From the NCBI GenBank assembly GCA_025935655.1, contig JAICUV010000020.1, positions 1 through 23,443 of the forward strand: a stretch of DNA of 23,443 bases. Direction: 5' to 3'. Made by a program: the position numbers and the translations under genes. The DNA comes from Chloroflexota bacterium. Its GTDB lineage: Bacteria; Chloroflexota; Limnocylindria; Limnocylindrales; CSP1-4. The notes under the pieces are model-generated. The model was given only the letters and a program-made list of their open reading frames with translations, was not told where the DNA came from and did not search any database. Each line of letters starts with the position of its first letter. Position 1 is the stretch's first letter. This document shows, in pieces, positions 1-5,791 of the stretch.

Positions 1-429
1 GTGGGCAACCACTCGCACCACCACGCACGGCTGACGATGCTCACCGGCGCGGGGATCACCCGCGACGTCCGCGCGGCGGACGCGGCGATCGCGAAGGCGA
101 CCGGGGTGAGCCCGAGGCCGTGGTTCCGCTGCCCGTTCGGGGCGGGGGCCGGGACGCTGCGCGTCGTACGGCGCCTGGCGGACGTTGGGTACGTGGACGT
201 GGGCTGGCACGTCGATCCCGCCGACTGGGCGGGCGCCTCGGCGACCGTGCTCCGACGGCGCGTGGTGGATGGCGTCCGCGCACACGGCGACGGGGCGGTG
301 GTGCTCATGCACGGCTGGCCCGTCGCGACGCCGGTCGCGCTGCCGGGGATCATCGCGGACCTCGCGGCGGACGGGGCGTCGTTCGTCACCGTGGACGCGC
401 TGGACGTCGTGCCCGGGAAGCGGCTGTGA
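1..429 (+). CDS. Polysaccharide deacetylase (NodB-like), 3' part only
   Basis: This is the C-terminal part of a carbohydrate esterase family 4 deacetylase, which removes acetyl groups from N-acetylated sugars of peptidoglycan, chitin or similar polymers. Visible motifs are GNHSHHH (the metal-binding HxxxH-type motif 2), RCPFGAG (motif 3, usually RxPYG), DVGWHVDPADW (motif 4) and VVLMHGW (motif 5, with the His of the active-site groove). Motif 1 (TFDDG), carrying the catalytic Asp, would lie upstream, so the gene is cut by the window edge. The GTG at position 1 is an internal Val codon, not a start. The stop at 427-429 lies 18 nt before the sugar-kinase-like gene on the same strand, so the two probably form an operon. 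Substrate and cellular location cannot be judged without the N-terminus. Confidence 0.85.
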   Translation: MGNHSHHHARLTMLTGAGITRDVRAADAAIAKATGVSPRPWFRCPFGAGAGTLRVVRRLADVGYVDVGWHVDPADWAGASATVLRRRVVDGVRAHGDGAVVLMHGWPVATPVALPGIIADLAADGASFVTVDALDVVPGKRL

Positions 430-447
430 GCGGGCTGTGAGCGACTT

Positions 448-1422
448 GTGAGCGAGCTGCTGCTCGCGGTGGACGGCGGGAACTCCAAGACCGACGTCGT
501 GCTGCTGGGCGTCGACGGGACGGTGGCGGCTGCCCGTCGTGGGCCGACCGTCTCGCACCAGCAGGTGGGGCTCGAGGAGGCCGGCCGGCGGCTGCGGGCG
601 CAGGTCGATGCGCTGCGTGGACCGGGCGACGTGATCGCCCTGGCCGTGCTGTGCCTCGCGGGGGTGGACTTCCCCTCGGACGAGCGGGCCCTCGCGCGCG
701 CACACGGCGGCAGTGGCTTCGGGCGCGTGGTCCTCGAGAACGACACGATCGCGGGGCTGCGGGCCGGGTCGCCGACGGGGTGGGGGGTCGGCGTCGTGGT
801 GGGCGCCGGGATCAACGCGGTCGGGGTGGCCCCGGACGGGCGCCGGGCGCGGTTCGCCGGGCTCGGGCCGCTGAGCGGCGACCGGGGCGGCGGCGAGGCC
901 CTGGGTATCGAGGCGCTGGGCGCCGCGGTCCGGGCGGGCGACCGGCGGGGCGAGCGGACGTCGCTCGAGGCCCTGGTGCCGGAGCACTTCGGCATGCGCC
1001 GGCCGATCGACGTGACCCTCGCGATGTACCACGGGCGGCTGCCGCACGGGCGCGTTGCGGAGCTCGCGGCGGTTGCCGTGCAGGCGGCACGCGAGGGAGA
1101 CGCCGTGGCGCTCGGGCTCCTGGCGGACCTCGCGGAGGAGTGCGCGGCGTTCGCCGTCGCGGCGATCCGCCGGCTCGGCATGACGCGCCTCGAGGTGCCC
1201 GTCGTGCTGTCCGGTGGCGTCGCGCGCGGCGCCGGGTCGCTGCTCGCGGACGCCGTTGAGGAGCGGGTCCGGCGACTTGCGCCCGGTGCGCGGGCGCTGG
1301 TGCTCCACGCGCCGCCCGTGCTCGGGGCCGCGCTCCTGGCGCTCGACGAGGCAGCCCCCGGCGATCACGCCGCCGCCGATCGTGCGCGGGCGGGGATCAC
1401 CGCGGGGTCGTTCGGGGGCTGA
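448..1422 (+). CDS. BadF/BadG/BcrA/BcrD ATPase family, N-acetylglucosamine kinase-like
   Basis: A 324-residue protein of the ASKHA (actin/hexokinase/Hsp70) fold. The phosphate-1 loop is LLAVDGGNSKTD near residue 5, as in eukaryotic-type GlcNAc kinases and BadF ATPases. A glycine-rich nucleotide-binding segment, VVVGAGINAVG, lies near residue 115, followed by GLGPLSGDRGGGEALG. A late adenosine loop, VVLSGGVARGAG, lies near 250. The length fits bacterial members (about 300-330 residues). The expected reaction is ATP-dependent phosphorylation of an amino sugar in the cytoplasm, and the deacetylase just upstream supports amino-sugar metabolism. The GTG start at 448 begins at the canonical N-terminal Asp-Gly-Gly region; no strong ribosome binding site is visible, so translation may be coupled to the upstream gene. 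The exact substrate is not proven. Confidence 0.85.
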   Translation: MSELLLAVDGGNSKTDVVLLGVDGTVAAARRGPTVSHQQVGLEEAGRRLRAQVDALRGPGDVIALAVLCLAGVDFPSDERALARAHGGSGFGRVVLENDTIAGLRAGSPTGWGVGVVVGAGINAVGVAPDGRRARFAGLGPLSGDRGGGEALGIEALGAAVRAGDRRGERTSLEALVPEHFGMRRPIDVTLAMYHGRLPHGRVAELAAVAVQAAREGDAVALGLLADLAEECAAFAVAAIRRLGMTRLEVPVVLSGGVARGAGSLLADAVEERVRRLAPGARALVLHAPPVLGAALLALDEAAPGDHAAADRARAGITAGSFGG

Positions 1423-1460
1423 TCGCGTCTCGTCGTCGCGCGGGGCGGGGGGGCCGCGTG

Positions 1461-1575
1461 GCTCATCTCGTCGCTTCGTCGTCTCCGTGCCTGGGTCGCG
1501 GCTCATCTCGTCGCTTCGTCGTCTCCGCGCCTGGGACTCGCGACCCATCTCGTCGTCGTCGGGCCCGCCTGGGTC
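1461..1575. repeat. 40-bp tandem repeat, two good copies and one degenerate
   Basis: Copy 1 is 1461-1500 and copy 2 is 1501-1540. Both begin GCTCATCTCGTCGCTTCG and carry CCTGGG near the end. They are identical over the first 27 nt and differ by one base in the next block. A third, decayed copy follows from 1541 (CCCATCTCGTCG, then GCCTGGG near 1566-1572). Function is unknown. Such minisatellite-like repeats typically arise by slippage in non-coding DNA. Confidence 0.85.
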
Positions 1576-1582
1576 TCCCGGT

Positions 1583-1697
1583 GTTCCAAGCGACGGTCCC
1601 AGCCGCCACTTGGAACGCGCACCGTTCCAATCGGCGAACGGATCGCCCGATGGAACGCGCCGTGTTCCACCTGGAGGCTGGAGCCGACGCTTGGAAC
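1583..1697. repeat. Alternating GTTCCA / TGGAAC dyad array, about 40-bp period
   Basis: Six hexamers alternate in orientation: GTTCCA at 1583, 1624 and 1664, and TGGAAC at 1611, 1651 and 1692. Start-to-start distances are 28, 13, 27, 13 and 28. The close pairs form compact hairpins. The best has TTGGAACG at 1610-1617 against CGTTCCAA at 1623-1630, with a 5-nt loop. The second is 1651-1656 against 1664-1669. The wider pair GTTCCAAG (1583-1590) and CTTGGAAC (1609-1616) is also a perfect inverted repeat. The array could be a set of protein-binding dyads, RNA hairpins near the 3' end of the upstream gene, or decayed repeats. Confidence 0.8.
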
Positions 1698-1703
1698 ACG
1701 GGG

Positions 1704-1828
1704 CGGTCCACGGGCGGCGATCAGGAGCCGATCCGCCCGCAGCGATGACGGGCCGGTCCATGGGCCGCGATGACGGTCCACGAGTGCCGATCACGAGCCG
1801 ATCCGCCCGCAGCGATACGGGCCGGTCC
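1704..1828. repeat. 55-bp direct repeat with 70-bp period
   Basis: Block 1704-1759 and block 1774-1828 are near-identical. Both start CGGTCCACG and contain GAGCCGATCCGCCCGCAGCG followed by GGGCCGGTCC. Differences are a few substitutions and one single-base indel. A shorter sub-motif, GGTCC followed about 8 nt later by GCGAT, recurs between and after the blocks (near 1755 and 1825), so the unit itself looks built from smaller repeats. No coding potential or mobile-element end is visible. Confidence 0.8.
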
Positions 1829-1996
1829 GCCCGCGGCGATGGCCGATCCGCCCACGTCGGGACGGACAGATGGCGAGCGCGGCGAGCGCGCGATCCCACG
1901 CGAAGGGGGCGCGATCCCCGTGCCGCCGGGCGGGAGAACCCGCGCGGGACGACCCGGCGCGCGACTGGTGGGCCCGAGCCCGCCAGCGACCCCCGA

Positions 1997-3340
1997 TCAG
2001 ACCGCGGCCGCGACCTCGCCTGGAGCGTCGTCGTTCCCGGCTGCGTCGTCGCCTTCGGCATCGTCGTTCCCGCCCGCGGCCTCGATCTCGGCGGCGAGCT
2101 TCGCGGCCTCGGCGTCGCCCTCGGCCTCCGCGGCGACGATCGCCGCGTCGGTGACGATCGAGCGCGCGAGCAGCAGCAGCGCCGTCCCTGCGCCCGCGAG
2201 CAGGAACACCGCCGGCAGCCCGAGCGCCTGCCCGATGAGCCCGCCCAGCAGCGCCCCGATCGGCTGCGATCCCCAGGCGAGCAGCCGGTAGCTCGCGTTG
2301 ACGCGCCCGAGCAGCGCGTTGGGCACGATCCGCTGCCGGAGCGACACCGTGACGACGTTCCACATCACGCTCCCGAACCCGGCGAGCGCGAACGCCGCCC
2401 CGACGACCCACGGGTTCGGCGTGAGCCCGGGGATCGCCGTCGACACGGCGCTCACGAGGACGGCCGCCGAGAGCAGCGTCGCGCGGCCGAGCCGCTTCTC
2501 GACTCGCTCCACGAGGAACGACCCGAGCAGGCTGCCCACGGCGAGCGCCGTCATCAGGACGCCGAACCCGAACTCGTCGAGACCCATCGGCCCGGGTGCC
2601 ACGGCGTACAGCACGAAGATCGCGAACGCCGCCGAGCTCGCGAGGTTCATGACGCCGACCATCAGCGCGAGCGTGCGCAGCAGCCGGTGGGCGAACAGGT
2701 AGCGCAGGCCCTCGCGGATGTCCGCGACGACGCTGGGACGGGGACCGGGCGCCGCGGCGGGCCTGAAGTTCCCAACGAGCAGCGTCAGCGACACCGCGGC
2801 GACAGCGAACGCCGCGGCGGAGCCGACGAACGCGAGCGCGATGGCGATGCCGGCCAGGATGCCGCCGAGCGGCGGCCCGACGAACTGGTTCATCGTGAGC
2901 TCGGCCGCGTAGAGCCGCCCGTTCGCCTTCGAGAGCTGATCGCGCTCCACGATCGACGGCATGATCGACTGGGCGGCCGTGTCGAACAGGGTCTCGCCGA
3001 CGCCGAGGACGAACGCCGCGACGTACAGCATCGCCAGCGTGTCCGTGCTGGTGACCACTGCCACGGCGATGGTCAGCGAGATGATCGTCCGCAGGACCGC
3101 GACGAGGACCATCGTCCGGCGGCGGTCGAGCCGGTCCGCGAGCGCGCCCGCGAACAGCACGAACACGAGCCAGGGGAGGCGGCCGACGACCGCGACGCCC
3201 GCGATCAGCACCGGCGAGTCCGTCAGCCGCACCGCGAGCAGCGGGAACGCGATCCAGAACACGCCGTCCGCGAGGTTCGAGGCGGCCGAGGACGCCCAGA
3301 GCTTCCAGTAGTTGGCGGGCAGGCCGCGGCTCGTGGTCAT
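1997..3340 (-). CDS. MFS exporter (EntS/MFS_3-like)
   Basis: A 447-residue major facilitator with about 12 hydrophobic helices. It starts MTTSRGLPANYWKLW, and helix 1 begins near residue 14. The loop 2-3 signature GALADRLDRRRT (motif A, GxLaDrxGrkxxl) is clear near residue 65, and GETLFDTAAQSIMPSIV follows near 112, as in enterobactin-exporter/macrolide-efflux-type MFS proteins. The substrate is unknown. The C-terminus (about the last 40 residues) is a hydrophilic acidic tail with repeated GNDDA words, probably cytoplasmic and unusual for the family. The ATG at 3340 is chosen because it matches the family N-terminus and sits 6 nt after a -10-like box on the minus strand. An in-frame extension much further upstream crosses other genes on the opposite strand and is spurious. 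It is divergent from an ArsR-like regulator, its likely controller. Confidence 0.9.
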   Translation of the reverse strand: MTTSRGLPANYWKLWASSAASNLADGVFWIAFPLLAVRLTDSPVLIAGVAVVGRLPWLVFVLFAGALADRLDRRRTMVLVAVLRTIISLTIAVAVVTSTDTLAMLYVAAFVLGVGETLFDTAAQSIMPSIVERDQLSKANGRLYAAELTMNQFVGPPLGGILAGIAIALAFVGSAAAFAVAAVSLTLLVGNFRPAAAPGPRPSVVADIREGLRYLFAHRLLRTLALMVGVMNLASSAAFAIFVLYAVAPGPMGLDEFGFGVLMTALAVGSLLGSFLVERVEKRLGRATLLSAAVLVSAVSTAIPGLTPNPWVVGAAFALAGFGSVMWNVVTVSLRQRIVPNALLGRVNASYRLLAWGSQPIGALLGGLIGQALGLPAVFLLAGAGTALLLLARSIVTDAAIVAAEAEGDAEAAKLAAEIEAAGGNDDAEGDDAAGNDDAPGEVAAAV

Positions 3341-3397
3341 CGGTTGAGAGTAGCCAACTGGTTGACGAGAGTCAACCAGTGAACGTATCGTGGCGTC
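3341..3397. promoter_or_regulatory. Shared divergent promoter region with palindromic operator
   Basis: A perfect inverted repeat ACTGGTTGAC-GAGA-GTCAACCAGT occupies 3357-3380. Each arm supplies a -35 hexamer. On the plus strand TTGACG (3362-3367) lies 18 nt before TATCGT (3386-3391), which is 6 nt before the regulator ATG at 3398. On the minus strand TTGACT (3375-3370) lies 17 nt before TACTCT (3352-3347), which is 6 nt before the exporter ATG at 3340. Both transcripts should therefore begin at or next to the start codon (leaderless). A protein on the palindrome would cover both -35 boxes. Boxes and dyad are seen directly; binding by the neighbouring regulator is inferred. Confidence 0.8.
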
Positions 3398-3916
3398 ATG
3401 CAACGCCGCCCGGCCACCCGAGCGGAGGCCCGCGCCCTCGCGAACCCGTTGCGCCTGCGGATCCTCCGCCTGTGCCTCGATCGCTCGATGACGAACGAGG
3501 AGCTGGCCGCGCGCCTCGGCCGTGACGCGGGTTCGGTGCTCCATCACGTCCGTGTGCTCGTCGAGACCGGCTTCCTGGCCGCAGAAGAGGAGCGACGGGG
3601 GGCGAGGGGGAGCGTCGAGCGCCCCTACCGGTCGACCGGCAAGTCGTGGACGCTCGACGTGAGCGACGAGGAGAAGAGCGCAGCGCGCACCGGCCCCGGG
3701 ATCGCCGCGGTGATCGACGCCTTCAAGGCCGAGGTCGGCGAGGTGCCCCAGGAGGGGGTCGTGGAGCTGTCCCGCCTCGCCGCGCGGCTGCAGCCGGAGG
3801 CGCGCGATGCGTTCGCGGAGCGGCTGCATGCACTGGTCGAGGAGATCGTCGCCGCCGACGACCCGGACGGCGAGCCGTACGGGTTCCTGTTCGGGATGCA
3901 CCGGCGGGCGGAGTAG
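3398..3916 (+). CDS. ArsR-type winged-helix transcriptional regulator
   Basis: A 172-residue protein. Residues about 6-75 form an ArsR-like winged helix: EARALANPLRLRILRLCL is helix 1-2, MTNEELAARLGRDAGSVLHHVRVLVETGFL is the helix-turn-helix, and EERRGARGSVERPYRSTG is the wing. No cysteine metal-binding motif of classical ArsR/SmtB sensors is visible, so it probably does not sense metal. The C-terminal half is alpha-helical and resembles the extension of HTH regulators found beside MFS exporters in high-GC Gram-positive-type genomes. It is divergent from the exporter and separated by a 57-nt region with a palindrome, so local repression and autoregulation are likely. The ATG at 3398 follows a TATCGT box by 6 nt, with no room for a ribosome binding site. 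Confidence 0.88.
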   Translation: MQRRPATRAEARALANPLRLRILRLCLDRSMTNEELAARLGRDAGSVLHHVRVLVETGFLAAEEERRGARGSVERPYRSTGKSWTLDVSDEEKSAARTGPGIAAVIDAFKAEVGEVPQEGVVELSRLAARLQPEARDAFAERLHALVEEIVAADDPDGEPYGFLFGMHRRAE

Positions 3917-3922
3917 CGGGCG

Positions 3923-3928
3923 TAGGCT
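3923..3928 (+). promoter_or_regulatory. -10 box, leaderless promoter of aldo/keto reductase
   Basis: TAGGCT lies 6 nt before the ATG at 3935, in the 18-nt gap after the regulator's stop. The spacing equals that of the neighbouring leaderless promoters, so the reductase may have its own transcript. No convincing -35 box is visible. Confidence 0.55.
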
Positions 3929-3934
3929 GGCGCC

Positions 3935-4906
3935 ATGCAGCAGCGACGGCTCGGGGCGACCGGCCTCGCCGTGACGCCCGTCGGTCTCGGGCTCGCGGCC
4001 CTCGGCCGGCCGGCGTACATCACGGCCGACCGCGACCGCGACCTCGGCGCGGACCGCAGCCTCGAGGCGATGGAGGCGCGCTGCCACGAGGTGCTGGACT
4101 CCGCCTGGTCGACGGGCATCCGCTATCTCGACGCCGCGCGCTCCTACGGCTACGCGGAGCGCTTCCTCGCGTCGTGGCTGCGCGCGCGGGCGATCGATCC
4201 GGCGACCGTGACGGTCGGCTCCAAGTGGGGCTATCGCTACGTCGGTGAGTGGCGGATGGACGCACCGGTCCACGAGGTGAAGGACCACTCGCTCGCGATG
4301 CTCCGCGCCCAGCTCCCCGAGTCCCGTGAGCTGCTGGGCCCGTGGCTGCGCCTGTACCAGGTCCACTCGGCGACGCTCGAGAGCGGCATCCTCTCGGATG
4401 CGCGGGTGCTCGCGGAGCTCGCCCGGCTCCGCGCCGACGAGGGCCTCGTCATCGGCCTGAGCGTGAGCGGCCCCCGACAGGGCGAGGTCGTCCGGGCCGC
4501 GCTCGAGGCCCACGTCGACGGCGTCCATCCCTTCGCCTGCGTCCAGGCAACGTGGAACCTGCTGGAGCCGTCCGCCGGTCCGGCGCTCGCGGAGGCGCAC
4601 GACGCCGGCTGGGGCGTCATCGTCAAGGAGGCGCTCGCGAACGGCCGGCTGCTCGAATCGCCATCGATCGTGGCGGCGGCGCACGATGCCGGATGCGGGC
4701 CCGATGTCGTGGCGCTCGCGGCGGTGCTCGCCAACCCGTGGGTCGACGTGGCGCTCTCTGGCGCGGCGACGCCGGCGCAGATGGCCTCGAACGCGTCCGC
4801 CGCAACGCCGGACGGTGCGCTGGTCGCCGCGGTCGCCGGACTGCCGCGGTTCTCCGAGCGGCCCGACGCCTACTGGGCGGCGCGGGCGGCCCGCGCCTGG
4901 ACCTGA
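3935..4906 (+). CDS. Aldo/keto reductase
   Basis: A 323-residue (alpha/beta)8-barrel NADPH-dependent oxidoreductase. The catalytic tetrad is readable: Asp66 and Tyr71 in YLDAARSYGYAE, Lys97 in GSKWGY and His144 in YQVHSA. The N-terminal QQRRLGATGLAVTPVGLG is the typical strand pair opening the barrel. Length matches the family. Such enzymes reduce aldehydes or ketones in the cytoplasm; the substrate cannot be told from sequence. It lies 18 nt downstream of the ArsR-type gene in the same direction and may be partly co-transcribed with it, although a TAGGCT box 6 nt before the ATG suggests a separate leaderless start. Confidence 0.92.
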   Translation: MQQRRLGATGLAVTPVGLGLAALGRPAYITADRDRDLGADRSLEAMEARCHEVLDSAWSTGIRYLDAARSYGYAERFLASWLRARAIDPATVTVGSKWGYRYVGEWRMDAPVHEVKDHSLAMLRAQLPESRELLGPWLRLYQVHSATLESGILSDARVLAELARLRADEGLVIGLSVSGPRQGEVVRAALEAHVDGVHPFACVQATWNLLEPSAGPALAEAHDAGWGVIVKEALANGRLLESPSIVAAAHDAGCGPDVVALAAVLANPWVDVALSGAATPAQMASNASAATPDGALVAAVAGLPRFSERPDAYWAARAARAWT

Positions 4907-4965
4907 GCGGGAGACGGCCCGACCGGATGCGGTCCCGCGGTGGCCATCGGACGCCGGACATGACG

Positions 4966-4990
4966 ACGCCCCGTCCGGGGGACGGGGCGT
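4966..4990 (-). terminator. Strong GC hairpin ending the riboswitch-peptide unit
   Basis: A perfect 11-bp stem, ACGCCCCGTCC (4966-4976) against GGACGGGGCGT (4980-4990), closes a 3-nt loop. It lies 33 nt after the stop of the 31-residue minus-strand peptide and about 60 nt after the plus-strand reductase, so it can act on both. There is no uridine tract, as is common in very GC-rich genomes. Confidence 0.65.
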
Positions 4991-5023
4991 GTCCGGTGTG
5001 GCGCGGGCGAGCCCCGCGCCGGG

Positions 5024-5119
5024 TCAGATGGGACGGACCGACGCGATGCCCGCGAACGCGAGCGCCGCGACGGCCAGCACGCGCACGAGCGCGTCGAGGC
5101 GCGGGCGGGCCGTAGCCAC
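5024..5119 (-). CDS. 31-residue membrane peptide under a c-di-GMP riboswitch
   Basis: A short open frame starting GTG at 5119 and ending at 5024. A full Shine-Dalgarno AGGAGG (5130-5125) lies 5 nt upstream, and this begins right where the riboswitch aptamer ends. The peptide has a basic N-terminus (ATARPRLD) followed by one hydrophobic helix, ALVRVLAVAALAFAGIASV, and a short tail RPI, so it should insert in the membrane once. I recognise no family. No other minus-strand gene lies downstream before the opposite-strand reductase, and a strong hairpin follows at 4966-4990, so this peptide is the only visible coding target. It could be a small membrane regulator, a toxin-like peptide, or a decayed gene fragment whose ribosome binding site survives. 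Translation is inferred from the ribosome binding site and context. Confidence 0.6.
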   Translation of the reverse strand: MATARPRLDALVRVLAVAALAFAGIASVRPI

Positions 5120-5130
5120 ACCAACCTCCT

Positions 5131-5228
5131 GACTTCGGCAACCCGGCTGACTCACGTCGGCGTTGTGCTCCACCGACCCGAGTCCCGTGGCTTTGCGTCC
5201 CCGGGTCACCCCGGGTTTGCCCTTGTCG
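5131..5228 (-). promoter_or_regulatory. Cyclic di-GMP-I (GEMM-I) riboswitch
   Basis: Read on the minus strand, the region carries the GEMM-I hallmarks in order. First is AAGGGCAAACC, then a stem CCCGGG closed by a GUGA (GNRA) tetraloop, then GGGACGCAAAGCCACGGG. A second stem follows (GACTC and GTCGG pairing with CCGAC and GAGTC), then AGCCGGGTTGCCGAA. This matches the known aptamer layout: P2 with tetraloop, the conserved GGACGCAAAGCC joining core, the P3 arm and the closing GGUUGCCGA strand. It should bind the second messenger c-di-GMP. The Shine-Dalgarno of the downstream peptide starts directly after the aptamer's last bases, and no separate terminator or antiterminator pair is evident between them, so control of translation start is the likeliest mode. 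Whether c-di-GMP turns the peptide on or off cannot be read with confidence. Confidence 0.93.
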
Positions 5229-5229
5229 G

Positions 5230-5275
5230 CCAGCCTCCTGGCTGGGACGGCTCTCGCCGTCTGCACCGGACTGTA
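5230..5275 (-). promoter_or_regulatory. Putative promoter and two 5' hairpins before the riboswitch
   Basis: On the minus strand TACAGT (5275-5270) is a plausible -10 box; a transcript would begin near 5263. It would open at once with a 6-bp hairpin, GACGGC-GAGA-GCCGTC (5261-5246), closed by a GNRA loop. A second hairpin follows, CCAGCC-AGGA-GGCTGG (5245-5230), and then the aptamer. No good -35 box is visible. Both stems are perfect. Confidence 0.5.
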
Positions 5276-5452
5276 GAGGCCCGTACGCGCGGCGTGCACC
5301 CTCCAAGCCGTCCCGGCATCGGGCCGTACCTTGGGACGGTCCTGCCCCGGGACCGCCCTCGCCCGCCTCGGCGCAGCGGCGACCTGACATACGATCCTGC
5401 CGTTGACCGCGACGGGCCCCGCACGGGCCGGCGTGCGGCGGAGGAGGACCCG

Positions 5453-5767
5453 ATGGAAGCCACGGCCCTGGGCATCGTCGCCCTGATCGTCGCCGGGGCC
5501 ATCGCCGTCGTGGTCCCGTACGTGTACCTGTCGCCGGGACGCGCGCTGCGCAAGCAGTTCGTCGCGCTGGGCTCGCTCAAGGGCAGGACCCGGCGCGAGA
5601 TCGTCAAGGCCGTCGGGGAGGCGAGCCAGGAGACGGCCCTGCCCGACGGGCGGACGCTCCTCCAGTGGCGCGCGACCGGCTACCACATCGCCCTCGTGTT
5701 CGCGAAGAACGGCCGCTGCGACGGCGTCACCCACGAGAACGGCCGACGGGTCGTCGGGCGCGCGTAG
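5453..5767 (+). CDS. Small membrane-anchored protein with possible BamE/SmpA-like domain
   Basis: A 104-residue protein. The N-terminus is one hydrophobic helix (about residues 4-25, GIVALIVAGAIAVVVPYVYL). A soluble part follows: LKGRTRREIVKAVGEASQE, then LPDGRTLLQWRATGYHIALVF and KNGRCDGVTHE. The pattern of a helix with KGxTrxEIvxxvGexs, followed by strands with W and a final FxxxGxCxgV, resembles the two-helix, three-strand fold of SmpA/BamE and beta-lactamase-inhibitor-like domains. That is a fold-level guess, and no outer-membrane role should be inferred. The ATG at 5453 is fixed by a GGAGGAGGA ribosome binding site at 5441-5449; a longer in-frame reading upstream would run through the antisense riboswitch region and is rejected. 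It ends 24 nt from the convergent carboxypeptidase. Confidence 0.75.
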   Translation: MEATALGIVALIVAGAIAVVVPYVYLSPGRALRKQFVALGSLKGRTRREIVKAVGEASQETALPDGRTLLQWRATGYHIALVFAKNGRCDGVTHENGRRVVGRA

Positions 5768-5791
5768 GCCCGGCAGGCCCGGCTCAGGCGG

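Larger units (their letters stand above)
1423..1996. other. Non-coding stretch with several short-repeat families
   Basis: These 574 nt lie between the 3' ends of a plus-strand kinase-like gene and a minus-strand exporter. Open frames here are low-complexity (Arg/Ser/Pro-rich), lack ribosome binding sites and cross the repeats, so I call no gene. The first two thirds hold three repeat types (listed separately): 40-bp tandem repeats, alternating GTTCCA/TGGAAC dyads with about 40-bp period, and a 55-bp direct repeat. The last part (about 1860-1996) is GC-rich with repeated GCGCGATCCC words but no clear structure. Both flanking genes end here, so any promoter is not expected, while terminator activity would be. 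Confidence 0.7.

Noticed and set aside
1458..1748. Possible small plus-strand gene in the repeat-rich gap
   Set aside because: It is built from the tandem repeats, lacks a ribosome binding site, and its composition is unlike real genes here.
1461..1828. CRISPR array
   Set aside because: The repeats are of different types, tandem or overlapping, without uniform spacers, and no cas genes are present.
1997..4684. One very long minus-strand frame that includes the MFS exporter
   Set aside because: The part upstream of 3340 is Arg/Pro-rich, runs antisense to the ArsR-type and aldo/keto reductase genes, and only the exporter part has family similarity and a promoter.
4870..5124. Alternative 84-residue frame behind the riboswitch, starting TTG at 5124
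   Set aside because: The start overlaps the ribosome binding site, the frame runs through the terminator hairpin and into the antisense end of the reductase, and the product is Arg/Ser-rich low complexity.
5165..5452. N-terminal extension of the small membrane protein at 5453
   Set aside because: The extension translates the strand opposite the riboswitch and leader, while a strong GGAGGAGGA site fixes the start at 5453.
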